Part shown: in pieces, positions 26,553-37,097 of the stretch
Position numbering within the stretch: the stretch's first letter is position 1
Layout: every line of letters starts with the position of its first letter
Assembly: GCF_009662475.1 (NCBI RefSeq)
Contig: NZ_CP045571.1
Coordinates: 1,238,501 to 1,302,500 of the forward strand
Reading direction: 5' to 3'
Length of the DNA stretch: 64,000 bases
Source: Acidithiobacillus thiooxidans ATCC 19377
GTDB taxonomy: Bacteria; Pseudomonadota; Gammaproteobacteria; Acidithiobacillales; Acidithiobacillaceae
Program-made: the position numbers and the translations under genes
The notes under the pieces: generated by a model
Database searches by the model: none
Told to the model about the DNA's origin: nothing
What the model saw: only the letters and a program-made list of their open reading frames with translations

Positions 26553-28778
26553 TCAATGCCAAAGTAGTAACAGAAAGCCACTGCCATTCCATACCATATG
26601 AAGCAGGATTCCAGGCCAGAGTGAACGATAGCGGATGCGCAAAAATATTAATGCGGCTGCCAATAGGACGATGATAATCAATGCCGGAGGGTAATGAAAC
26701 TGTTCGATTTTGCTGGGTACATGGGCTAACACAAAAAGCAAACTGACGAACAGGGCCGACCAGCCTGATGAAAACCGCCGGCGCAGCCCGGCATATATGG
26801 CTCCCCGAAAAATAATTTCTTCGGTAAAGGGCGCAATGACAATCAGCAACAAAAGGACCACGTAGTGCCTCAATCCTGAGCCTTTCAGTCCCTCAAAGAG
26901 ACCTAATGCGCGCGGGTTCAGATGGCTGGGTGGAGGAAATACCTGGAAAAGACCATGAGCAATGAGACCGATGAGAATGACCAGTATCAAGGCCAGCAGA
27001 TAGGCATTTGGACGACTGGGTTTGCGCCAGGCAAAACCTTCAGCTTTGCGCCAGACCTCCCGAGGAAATTTCATCAGTAAAAAAATCAGGATCGCCAATG
27101 CACAAAGCGTATAGCTCAGGATGCCCAGCCAGATACGGAACGTAGTACTGATTTGGTGTAAGGACTTTTCCAGGACAAGCGGCGGCATTTTTTCATGGAG
27201 TAAGGCATAATGCATACCCAACTGCGCGCCGACGACGAAATCCCGCAGCATGACCATAATAATGACAATGATGGCCTGACCGAAGAAAAAGCTCAGAAAG
27301 AGGATTATCGCTGCCCAGGGCCCCCAATGCGTGTTAAGAGATTTTCTGGTAGTCCGTTGCTTGTTGTTTTCTGCCGATAAAGTGTACTTTTGTCCTGTCT
27401 GCCGGATTTTTTGGGCAGAAAATTGGGATAAATTCCAGTCACTGCGACTCAGACGTTGTCGGACAAGATAGGCGGCAAACCCCACACTGACAAGGGCCAT
27501 AAACATTAAAACCAGTGTTCCGCGCAGGTGAAAGGGCACATGAATCAGGTGGCGATAAAACCAGTAGTGCGCGCTGCGCAACACCAGAACAGCATCCAAC
27601 CCAAAAGAAAGAAGCAGGATGATTTGCTGCAGGATACCGGTAAAACCCAGACCGATTATACCCATGGGTGCCCAGGCCAGCACCAGAATGCCCATATACA
27701 AAATCAACAAAATCATGCTGATTTGCAGAATAGGATATCCCAGAAGAATCAAAATAAGGGCCGGCCAAAACAGTAATACCAGGGCCAGCAGGCTGGTATG
27801 CGCAGCGTAACTTTTTACAATGTGCGTACTTGCCTGCTGGTGATTGCCACCAAAATAACCGGTAAGCGTCAGATATTGCCAGTCAAATGCCCGTGCCGAC
27901 CAGTTACCCCATGATAAGACAGGTAGGAGAAAAATGACCGGAAGAAAAGGTAGAACCTGTGGCCAATGCGATGTGCCAACCCGCAAAAATTGTAATGCAA
28001 TAAGAGCAGCCGGGAACAAGGGTTGAATAAAAAGAACCGCCAGAATTCCCTGCGGCCGTCGCGCCGTATCCAGGATGGGATTGTGCCAGTTGCCGGGCAT
28101 CCAGCGCCAGGGTGCGCTCCACGAGATGTTCTGGATGCGAATATCCTGGGGCCTGTGCAGGTATTCGGATAAAAATTCTTGCCACTGTCGTGGCGTTTTT
28201 CGCATCAGCAGGACGATGAGTAAAAGCAGTAGAATTCCCAGAACCGAATCCACTGGTGCGGGAATCGCTAAAAAAACATCTCTGGCAGGTGGGAAAAATA
28301 TGAGGGGATACACTGGAAGCAGGGGGAATCCCTGCCAATATTTTCGGTCTTTCCTGCGGCTTCCGCCGGTATTGAGCAAAATCGCATAAAAAGCAGCCCA
28401 AAATGCCACGTAAACCGTTAAAATAAAGGCCCCTGCCAAGGGAATGTTTGAAAACCGCATTTCTCCGGCAATGATGACCAGCAAGAGAATAAGAATAAAA
28501 ACAAATATACCAATGGCCTGCCTGCGAAAACCGGGTAAAATTCTCAAAAGGTCTTCAGAAATTATCCGCCAGTAATGGATGAGAAAGCCGGCTACGATAA
28601 AAAATGCGGGCAGTAATATCATTGTAAAAACCGCTTGCGACGCCTGTGGCTTAGCCTGGGTGGAAAGTGCAAAGCCGATTGTTATACCCATCCCCATTAA
28701 AAATAGGAGGCTACCCAGTATCAGGGTCAGGTTTTCCTGAAACAGCAGGCGCGGGTGGAGACAGCGCCAGATACCCAT
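26553..28778 (-). CDS. Large membrane protein: ABC-permease-like region plus CPBP (CAAX-type) protease
   Basis: A 741-residue protein from the ATG that overlaps the ABC ATPase stop (TGATG). The N-terminal 500 residues carry many membrane segments and look like an ABC-2 type permease. The C-terminal 200 residues contain the CPBP/Abi motif EEIIFRGAIYAGLRRRF followed by SLLFVLAHVPSKIEQF and a final motif LWPGILLHMVWNGSGF, matching the three conserved blocks of the CAAX-protease-like family. The partner ATPase is encoded just upstream. A role in export of, or immunity to, a peptide or lipid is possible; none is proven. The longer reading upstream of the ATG lies inside the ATPase gene and was rejected. 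Confidence 0.82.
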   Translation of the reverse strand: MGIWRCLHPRLLFQENLTLILGSLLFLMGMGITIGFALSTQAKPQASQAVFTMILLPAFFIVAGFLIHYWRIISEDLLRILPGFRRQAIGIFVFILILLLVIIAGEMRFSNIPLAGAFILTVYVAFWAAFYAILLNTGGSRRKDRKYWQGFPLLPVYPLIFFPPARDVFLAIPAPVDSVLGILLLLLIVLLMRKTPRQWQEFLSEYLHRPQDIRIQNISWSAPWRWMPGNWHNPILDTARRPQGILAVLFIQPLFPAALIALQFLRVGTSHWPQVLPFLPVIFLLPVLSWGNWSARAFDWQYLTLTGYFGGNHQQASTHIVKSYAAHTSLLALVLLFWPALILILLGYPILQISMILLILYMGILVLAWAPMGIIGLGFTGILQQIILLLSFGLDAVLVLRSAHYWFYRHLIHVPFHLRGTLVLMFMALVSVGFAAYLVRQRLSRSDWNLSQFSAQKIRQTGQKYTLSAENNKQRTTRKSLNTHWGPWAAIILFLSFFFGQAIIVIIMVMLRDFVVGAQLGMHYALLHEKMPPLVLEKSLHQISTTFRIWLGILSYTLCALAILIFLLMKFPREVWRKAEGFAWRKPSRPNAYLLALILVILIGLIAHGLFQVFPPPSHLNPRALGLFEGLKGSGLRHYVVLLLLIVIAPFTEEIIFRGAIYAGLRRRFSSGWSALFVSLLFVLAHVPSKIEQFHYPPALIIIVLLAAALIFLRIRYRSLWPGILLHMVWNGSGFLLLLWH

Positions 28779-29500
28779 CAGTTGCTGTCTCTGGTCATTG
28801 CCAGGAATCGGCTTTCCGCTTCTCCGGGCTGTAAGGTTTCGCGGGGCCACTCTGCAATTATCCGGCCGTGGTGGAGTACCAGAAAACGCGAACAAATGCG
28901 TTCAAGATCAGAAACAATGTGAGATGAGAGCAGTACGGCAGCTTCATGCTCCAGGGCGTGCTCCTGCAGCAGGGACAGGAAATCCTGACGTGCCTGTGGA
29001 TCCAGTTGAGACACAGGTTCATCAAGAATTAGTAAACGCGGGCGGTGGCGCATGGCTAGGACAATAGCCAGACGTTGTCTTTGTCCACCCGAAAGTTCCT
29101 GGACTTTTTTGCTGGAGTCCAGATCAGCCCAGTCTTCGAGTTTTTTCCAGTGGCGACCGGAAGCAGGATAGAAGCCCGCAATCAACTCAAGAAGTTGCTT
29201 GACCCGCATCCAGGAAAAACCACTGAATTCCTGGGGAACAAAGCCAGTCTGAATGCGGTTTTGGGTATCCAGTTGCTGGATATCCTGACCGAATAACTCA
29301 ATGTCACCAGTATTGGCGAGAATGAGCCCGATAAGACAGGTCAGCAGGGTACTTTTGCCGGCACCATTGGGACCCAGTAACGCCACGATTTCCCCAGGAT
29401 ATAAGTCCAGAGAAATCTCCCTGAGTATTCGTGCTTCTCCATAAAATTTGCCAACAGTTCTGCAGCGTAATAAGGCTGTGTCCTGCCCGGAAGGATTCAT
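28778..29500 (-). CDS. ABC transporter ATP-binding protein
   Basis: A 240-residue ATPase with Walker A GPNGAGKST, Q-loop FVPQEF, signature ELSGGQRQRL, Walker B LLILDEPVSQLD and switch His in SSHIVSDLE. It matches the CcmA/NatA type that works with ABC-2 permeases. Its stop overlaps the start of the large permease/CPBP protein, so the two form a coupled transporter. Substrate unknown. A single good Pho-like heptamer lies about 150 bases upstream (weak evidence). Confidence 0.92.
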   Translation of the reverse strand: MNPSGQDTALLRCRTVGKFYGEARILREISLDLYPGEIVALLGPNGAGKSTLLTCLIGLILANTGDIELFGQDIQQLDTQNRIQTGFVPQEFSGFSWMRVKQLLELIAGFYPASGRHWKKLEDWADLDSSKKVQELSGGQRQRLAIVLAMRHRPRLLILDEPVSQLDPQARQDFLSLLQEHALEHEAAVLLSSHIVSDLERICSRFLVLHHGRIIAEWPRETLQPGEAESRFLAMTRDSN

Positions 29501-29650
29501 AGGCGTACACTCACCCGATTAGTTTCGGGAGTTGCGAAAGTTCTCCCGTTTTACCGATATGGGGCGCTGATCGGAAATAGGGCATTGCGGCTCCTGATCC
29601 GGTTTTTACCGGTTAACAGTTTAATAATGGACTAATGCTAGCACCATAAT

Positions 29651-29668
29651 ATGACAATTTGATGAACG
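29651..29668 (-). promoter_or_regulatory. Possible weak Pho-box-like site upstream of the ABC genes
   Basis: On the minus strand the site reads CGTTCAT, four bases, TTGTCAT. The core ATCAAATTGTC is the same as in the strong site at 13223-13251, but only one of the two units is close to consensus and a third is absent. It lies about 150 bases before the ABC ATPase gene, just past the end of the HAD gene. Chance occurrence is quite possible. Confidence 0.25.
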
Positions 29669-29669
29669 T

Positions 29670-30344
29670 CTATTGATCATGTAAAGAAAGAATCGGCCAT
29701 CCTTTGCTTGTGGCATGGGCACGCAGGCGTTCATCGGGGTTCACGGCAACAGGGAAATCGACGGTTTCCAAAAGCGGCAAATCATTGTAGGAATCACTGT
29801 AAAAGGTGCTGCCTTGCAAGCTTCGCTGCCAATCCAGTTGCTGCTCTTGCAACCAGTGACGCAGGCGTTCGATCTTTCCCGCCTGGAAGCAGGGGGTGCC
29901 GACCGTTTTGCCCGTAAATTCGCCGTCTGTGTTTACTTCGGGTTCGGTAGCCAGGAGGTTTCCAATCCCAAATTCAGTGGCGATGGGTGCGGTCACGAAG
30001 CGATTGGTAGCGGTAATAATGACCAGCACATCGCCCTGCTGGCGGTGGTCTTCCACCAAGGCCCGTGCCCGGTTGGAGATCATGGGCAAAACCCTTTCCT
30101 GAAGATAATCACGATGCCAGACATCCAGTTGGGCGCGGGGATGGGCGGCTAATGGCGTGAGCTGAAAGTCCAGAAAAGCATGGATGTCCAGGCGCCCGGC
30201 CACATAATCGGCGTAAAACTGATCATTGCGGTGATTGAATTCTTCCGCATCGACAATGCCACGACTGCCCAAAAACTCCATCCATGCGTGGTCGGAATCC
30301 CCTGTCAGCAGGGTGTTATCGAGGTCAAACAGGGCCAAAGCCAT
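29670..30344 (-). CDS. HAD-IB family phosphatase (SerB-like hydrolase)
   Basis: A 224-residue HAD-superfamily hydrolase. Motif I is ALFDLDNTLLTGDSDHAW, motif II lies around LVIITATNRFV, and the last motif is YSDSYNDLPLLE. The alpha-helical cap after motif I marks subfamily IB, which includes phosphoserine phosphatase and several sugar- or lipid-phosphate phosphatases; substrate is not clear. The ATG at 30344 was chosen because AAGGAG precedes it by five bases and motif I then starts at residue 4; an upstream start would add nine residues. It is divergent from ligA. Confidence 0.9.
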   Translation of the reverse strand: MALALFDLDNTLLTGDSDHAWMEFLGSRGIVDAEEFNHRNDQFYADYVAGRLDIHAFLDFQLTPLAAHPRAQLDVWHRDYLQERVLPMISNRARALVEDHRQQGDVLVIITATNRFVTAPIATEFGIGNLLATEPEVNTDGEFTGKTVGTPCFQAGKIERLRHWLQEQQLDWQRSLQGSTFYSDSYNDLPLLETVDFPVAVNPDERLRAHATSKGWPILSLHDQ

Positions 30345-30457
30345 ACATTCTCCTTCTGGTTGGTAGTTCAATTATCTGCAAAAATATACCAGAAAGGGCA
30401 TTCGGGATACGCCGCCCAAAAATTACCCACGCTTGAATTTCAGCAAAGGAGCAATGA

Positions 30458-32491
<2,034 letters not shown>

Positions 32492-32543
32492 AACTTAGCG
32501 GCGCGGCGGCGGTCACAAGGCTATTGCCACAAGGAGAGAAAAA

Positions 32544-33143
32544 ATGCCACGTTTCCGTGTCCGCCTGCCCATTATGCATATGCTATGGATGCTATTGCCT
32601 GCTTCCTTGCTTTTGACTGGATGCGCGCAGGAAGTCTCACCCCATCCGGTCGCCCACATACCTGTGCCTTCCCATGTTATAACCCAGCCACCTACCCAGC
32701 GTTATGCGGCTCCAGGCGTACAGAGTGAGGATATTAATGGTCCCCTCGGGGGGCGGAACAGGTATTTGTCTGACGCTGAACTGGCCGCCTTACCCTCGCA
32801 TCTGCGCGTTCATTTTGCTACGAACAGTAGTCAGGTCAATGTCCACGGTCGTCGTATTGCCCTGGATAATGCCCGGTTTTTATTAAAATTCCCCCATGTA
32901 GATGTACGTCTGGAAGGTAATTGTGACCAACGCGGTACCCAGGAATACAATCTGGCTCTGGGTAATCGCCGGGCAGAAGCCGTGGCGCGCCTGCTGGAAG
33001 CCGACGGGGTATCTGCCAGCAGAATTCAGATGGTTTCCTTTGGTAAGGACAATCTGCTGTGTTACGCCAATGATCCCAAGTGCTGGAAGCGCAACCGGCG
33101 CGTGGATTTTGTCTATCATGCCATGTTATCAGACTCCCAATAG
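32544..33143 (+). CDS. Pal/OmpA-family peptidoglycan-associated lipoprotein
   Basis: A 199-residue protein with a lipoprotein signal (LPASLLLTGC) and a C-terminal OmpA-like domain from about residue 85 (VHFATNSSQVNVHGRRIALD, LEGNCDQRGTQEYNLALGNRRAEAV). This domain binds peptidoglycan and tethers the outer membrane, as in Pal. No tol genes are nearby, so it may be the main Pal or a paralogue. AAGGAGAG lies upstream of the ATG. Confidence 0.9.
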   Translation: MPRFRVRLPIMHMLWMLLPASLLLTGCAQEVSPHPVAHIPVPSHVITQPPTQRYAAPGVQSEDINGPLGGRNRYLSDAELAALPSHLRVHFATNSSQVNVHGRRIALDNARFLLKFPHVDVRLEGNCDQRGTQEYNLALGNRRAEAVARLLEADGVSASRIQMVSFGKDNLLCYANDPKCWKRNRRVDFVYHAMLSDSQ

Positions 33144-33159
33144 TGGTACCGGCAGACGC

Positions 33160-33822
33160 GTGAGCGCTTGGCGACCAGTTTTTCTGGAGATCGGCATGAT
33201 GGCCTTCCTGGCCGGTTGTGCAGCCTTACCGCCGGTTTCCAGCCATGCGGCTACAGCAGCTTGTGCCCGCGACAGATCTGAGATCGGTGTTATTGATATA
33301 GGCTGGCATACCGGATTGATCATTCCTGCTGATGAAATGCAGGGTGACTTAAAGTTTGTACCGCAGTATTTTCGGGTCAAGCCTCATGACTGGATTTTTG
33401 GATGGGGTAACCGGCGCTACTATATGGCCGAAAACCCCAGTGTCTGGGAGGGAATCAGCGCCCTGTTGCCTTCCCATAGCGTGATGCTGATCAGAGCCGT
33501 GGAAAATCTGAGTGCAGCAAGCGATCTGCCGGGTGTTAAAGTCCGGTGGTTACCGGTCACTCCGGAAAATCTGCACAGACTGGATAATTATATAGCTGCC
33601 TTTCTGACTGTAAACCATACAGACGGGTTGACAGTTGTTGGGGCCGGGCCTTATCCTCGCAGCAAATTTTTTGCCTCGCCGGGTACGTATGATGCTTTTC
33701 ATACCTGCAATACCTGGACCGTAACCGCTCTGAAAACGGCGGGTTATCCGGTGCATCCGGCGGGGGTAATTTTCGCGGGGCAGGTGCTCAGCCAGCTGAA
33801 AACATTGCCGGTCTGTAAATAG
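33160..33822 (+). CDS. DUF2459 / TIGR02117 family protein, probable lipoprotein
   Basis: A roughly 220-residue protein with the family hallmarks IDIGWHTGLIIPADEM, DWIFGWGNRRYYM and HTCNTWTVTALKTAGYP, the last resembling a Cys/Asn-containing active region. Function is unknown. The start is ambiguous: ATG at 33118 (inside pal), GTG at 33160, or ATG at 33196 with GGAGA five bases upstream. I list GTG 33160 because it gives a basic N-terminus before a lipobox-like AFLAGC. The gene overlaps or closely follows pal, so the two are probably one transcript. Confidence 0.78.
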   Translation: MSAWRPVFLEIGMMAFLAGCAALPPVSSHAATAACARDRSEIGVIDIGWHTGLIIPADEMQGDLKFVPQYFRVKPHDWIFGWGNRRYYMAENPSVWEGISALLPSHSVMLIRAVENLSAASDLPGVKVRWLPVTPENLHRLDNYIAAFLTVNHTDGLTVVGAGPYPRSKFFASPGTYDAFHTCNTWTVTALKTAGYPVHPAGVIFAGQVLSQLKTLPVCK

Positions 33823-33855
33823 CGCTGTTCTGCCCAAATACGTCCGTCGGGGTAT

Positions 33856-35253
33856 ATGAAATCAGCAAATACATCTGTTTCGTCCATTGCCGCGCTGAAT
33901 GACGCCACTCTCGGGCTTTTTCACTTAAAAACCATGTTGACTGCCGGGCTGGGATTTTTTTCGGCAGCCTACGATTTATTTATCATTGGATACGCTTTGG
34001 CACTGATTCGTCAGGAATGGCATCCTGATGCCCTGATGATGGGCCTGATTGGCTCCGTTTCTTTGCTCGCCGTACTATTTGGGGCGTATCTGTTTGGTAG
34101 AATTGCGGATATTTATGGGCGGCGCAAAATATACGGTATTGAAGCCCTGTTGATGGTGCTCGGCGCACTCGGATCTGCCTGCGCCAATGATATCACCACA
34201 TTGATTATCTTTCGTTTTATTCTGGGGCTGGGGGTAGGTGGAGATTATCCTTTGTCTTCAGTGATCATGAGCGAATATGCCAATCGGGATAATCGCGGAT
34301 TGCTGGTGGGTCTGACCTTTTCCTTTCAGGCTTTGGGCGTTTTGATTGGCCCTGGTATTGCCCTGGCATTGTTGGCCGCACAAATTGACCATGATCTGGC
34401 CTGGCGCATCATGCTGGGGCTGGGGGCGTTTCCTGCGCTTGGTGCATACTGGATGCGACGCAGCATGCCGGAATCACCGCGTTGGCTGAATCGGGCCACA
34501 AAAGCTCCCAACAACGCGGATTCATCGGTTACCTCTCCAAAGCCACTGAGACATTACTGGCGATATTTGTTGGGTACGGCTGGGGCCTGGTTTGCTTTTG
34601 ATTATGCCTATTATGGTAATACTATTTCGACGCCCATGATTATGCATGCGCTGGCCCCACATGGTGGGCTAATGGCCAATATTGCCTGGAGCTGGATTGT
34701 TTTTGCAATTGCTGCAGTGCCGGGATATTTTCTTGCGGCATTCACTCTGGACCGTATTGGTCATCGCCGTCTGCAATTGATCGGTTTTTTTTGCATGGGC
34801 ATGGCTTTTCTCGCCATTGGCGTGATTCCTGATATAGCCGGGGCATTTGCTCTGTTTATTGCCTTGTATGCCATCAGTTATTTTTTTGCAGAATTTGGCC
34901 CGAATACCACTACATTTGTCCTGGCCTCAGAAATTTATCCTGCTCATTTACGGACTACAGCCGCTGGTATTTCCGCAGGGACAGCCAAGGTAGGCGCATT
35001 TATCGGGGTGTTTTTATTTCCCATTCTGCTCCAGGCGATGGGCATAGAAAACACCCTTCTGCTTACTTTTTTATTCAGTATGACGGGATTGGCACTGACT
35101 TTTTTATTGCCTGAACCTGCCCGCCAAAATTTGGAACAGGTGGCTGGCGAGGAAAATCTGACAGAGCAGGCGTTTTCCACTTCCGCCGGACCCAATCCCG
35201 AGATTAACCCGGAGGGGCCTGGTGCTGAAGGGAAACAGCAGATTGCGGGCTGA
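33856..35253 (+). CDS. MFS transporter, phosphate:H+ symporter-like
   Basis: A 465-residue, 12-segment MFS protein. It has GRIADIYGRRK after segment 2 and LGLGVGGDYPLSSVIMSEYA in segment 4, the latter being characteristic of the PHS (Pho84-like) family, so phosphate is a likely substrate; other small anions are possible. The N-terminal 25 residues are polar. It overlaps convergently by 50 bases with the GT39 gene. No Pho box is visible upstream. It is a paralogue of the MFS protein at 1362-2750. Confidence 0.82.
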   Translation: MKSANTSVSSIAALNDATLGLFHLKTMLTAGLGFFSAAYDLFIIGYALALIRQEWHPDALMMGLIGSVSLLAVLFGAYLFGRIADIYGRRKIYGIEALLMVLGALGSACANDITTLIIFRFILGLGVGGDYPLSSVIMSEYANRDNRGLLVGLTFSFQALGVLIGPGIALALLAAQIDHDLAWRIMLGLGAFPALGAYWMRRSMPESPRWLNRATKAPNNADSSVTSPKPLRHYWRYLLGTAGAWFAFDYAYYGNTISTPMIMHALAPHGGLMANIAWSWIVFAIAAVPGYFLAAFTLDRIGHRRLQLIGFFCMGMAFLAIGVIPDIAGAFALFIALYAISYFFAEFGPNTTTFVLASEIYPAHLRTTAAGISAGTAKVGAFIGVFLFPILLQAMGIENTLLLTFLFSMTGLALTFLLPEPARQNLEQVAGEENLTEQAFSTSAGPNPEINPEGPGAEGKQQIAG

Positions 35254-36895
35254 TGCGTAACAAGGTCAAATTTTCGTGATTATATAACTCATAACTGACA
35301 TAAATGCTTTGGATATGGAGATGATCCGGCAGGCTTCTGCGCATGTCAGAAACATCCCGACTGGGCAAGACCAGATAAAGGGGACTGGGGTTATGACGCA
35401 GAATGTTCTGTAATTCCGCCATATGCCTGGGCCGGTGCAAAATCATGTTGCCACGTCCGGCATAAAACAGAAAATTGGGCTGAAACCAATGCCAGGCGGC
35501 AATGCTATAGGGTTTATCACCTTGGTACTGACGGATTTTTTCTCCCATGAAGTAAGAAGGCTTCAAAATATTCAATGCTGGCTCGGTGTAGGTCATCAGC
35601 GCGAAAGTCAAGGCGGCGGCCCCGGCGGTCAGAGTGATCAACCAGCGTCCAACTTGGTCTTTCCATACCCAAAGCGCGGCAAGGACGGCAGACACGGCAT
35701 AGGGTAAGCCCAGGTAATAAAGCGAGCCCAGGGGAGGAATTTTTGCCGGCACGATTATAGCGCCGGCATAGACCAGAGCCGCCCCGACGCTGAAAAGTAC
35801 GGACAAGGACATATATAATCCCCAGCTGCGAAAGGGTATTTCCCCGGACAGGGCCTGGTAAAAGCGTCTTCCGAGAAAAATAAACAGGGGCGGGTAGGCT
35901 TCCCAGACATAATTGGGCAGTTTGGTGGCGGAAATACTGAAAAAAATGACCCACACCAATAACCAGCTGAGCAAAAAGGTATCTACAGGATATTGCCGGA
36001 TCAGTTGCTTGCGTTTGCGCCACAGAGGTCGCAGTGCCTGAGGGAGAAATACGGACCAGGGGAGCAGGGCGAGGGGAATGGTCAGCAGGTAATAAAAAAA
36101 CGGGCCCTGATGCCCCTGCATTTCAGCATTGTACCGGCTGATATTGGCCCGCAAAAGAAAGCCCAGATCCCATCTCCAGTGGCTTTCTACCCCTACGGCA
36201 ACATACCAGGGCAGGCCGATCAGCAAAAACAAAGGTAAGCCCCATTGCAGGCGCCCTTCTTTCCATAAATAGGGGAGATTACCGCGCAACAATAAAAAAA
36301 CCACAATAATCAGCCCCGGAATCAGGAAGCCTATCGGTCCTTCATCCACAGTGGCCAGGGCCATGGCGGCATAACTGAGTAAAATATTGAAGCTGCGTGT
36401 CTCCGGGAATTGATAGGCGTGCAAATAGCTGATCAGACTCATGCTGACAAATAAAATCAATAAAGGGTCTGGTACCGCCGCCCGGAAAATGATCTGGCTA
36501 TGCAAGATAGTGGCAGCCACCAGGCCCGTCAGCAAAGCGGGACCGCTGCCTATCAGACGCCGTGTGGAGACAGTCAGGTACAGGACAAACAGCGCTCCCA
36601 CCAACACCGAACCCATACGCAAACCCCAGCTGTTCATCCCGAACACTTCCACGCCACCCCACATGAGCCAGTAATTCAGAGCGGGTTTGGCAACGCGCAG
36701 GGTCCCGTTGAACAGGGGAAGCACAAAATTATGCTGCGCAAACATTTCCTTGAGCGCCTGGGCATTATTGGGCTCATCAATATCCCAGAGGCTGCCGCTG
36801 CCACTATGGTAGGCAAAGAGGATAAAAGCACCCAGAAACAACAGGCCGCATAAAAAATAAAAACGGGACAGACTAAGCGTTTTGTTGAAGGCCAT
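35204..36895 (-). CDS. GT39/ArnT-like glycosyltransferase, membrane-bound
   Basis: A 563-residue integral membrane protein of the dolichyl-phosphate-mannose mannosyltransferase/ArnT class. The first periplasmic loop holds the catalytic acidic pair (WDIDEPNNAQALKEM). About 12 membrane segments follow, and a soluble C-terminal part. It should transfer a sugar from an undecaprenyl-phosphate carrier to a lipid A or other acceptor at the periplasmic face; the acceptor is not known. The last 50 bases overlap the convergent MFS gene. Confidence 0.88.
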   Translation of the reverse strand: MAFNKTLSLSRFYFLCGLLFLGAFILFAYHSGSGSLWDIDEPNNAQALKEMFAQHNFVLPLFNGTLRVAKPALNYWLMWGGVEVFGMNSWGLRMGSVLVGALFVLYLTVSTRRLIGSGPALLTGLVAATILHSQIIFRAAVPDPLLILFVSMSLISYLHAYQFPETRSFNILLSYAAMALATVDEGPIGFLIPGLIIVVFLLLRGNLPYLWKEGRLQWGLPLFLLIGLPWYVAVGVESHWRWDLGFLLRANISRYNAEMQGHQGPFFYYLLTIPLALLPWSVFLPQALRPLWRKRKQLIRQYPVDTFLLSWLLVWVIFFSISATKLPNYVWEAYPPLFIFLGRRFYQALSGEIPFRSWGLYMSLSVLFSVGAALVYAGAIIVPAKIPPLGSLYYLGLPYAVSAVLAALWVWKDQVGRWLITLTAGAAALTFALMTYTEPALNILKPSYFMGEKIRQYQGDKPYSIAAWHWFQPNFLFYAGRGNMILHRPRHMAELQNILRHNPSPLYLVLPSRDVSDMRRSLPDHLHIQSIYVSYELYNHENLTLLRISPQSAVSLQHQAPPG

Positions 36896-37097
36896 ATCAG
36901 CAGGCGGTCTCCATGGTAGGGGTCAGCATTGCGGCGCTTATCATATCAAAAATATGGTGCTGATCCTCCATAGCTTACTGCCAAGCGGGTTGCCGGGAAC
37001 TTTTGCATTGTCTACATATCATATTAAGCTTATACGCCGACTAACTGCTCCAATGCTTTCAGGTAGAACTATTTGTTGTTATTGAACCGTATTGTCA

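Noticed and set aside
29501..29669. Terminator hairpins (GGGAG...CTCCC, CCGGT...ACCGG) between the HAD and ABC genes
   Set aside because: Stems are only five pairs and lack a T-run in the right direction.
32902..33159. Upstream extension of the DUF2459-type gene
   Set aside because: It lies inside the pal gene in another frame and has no family similarity.
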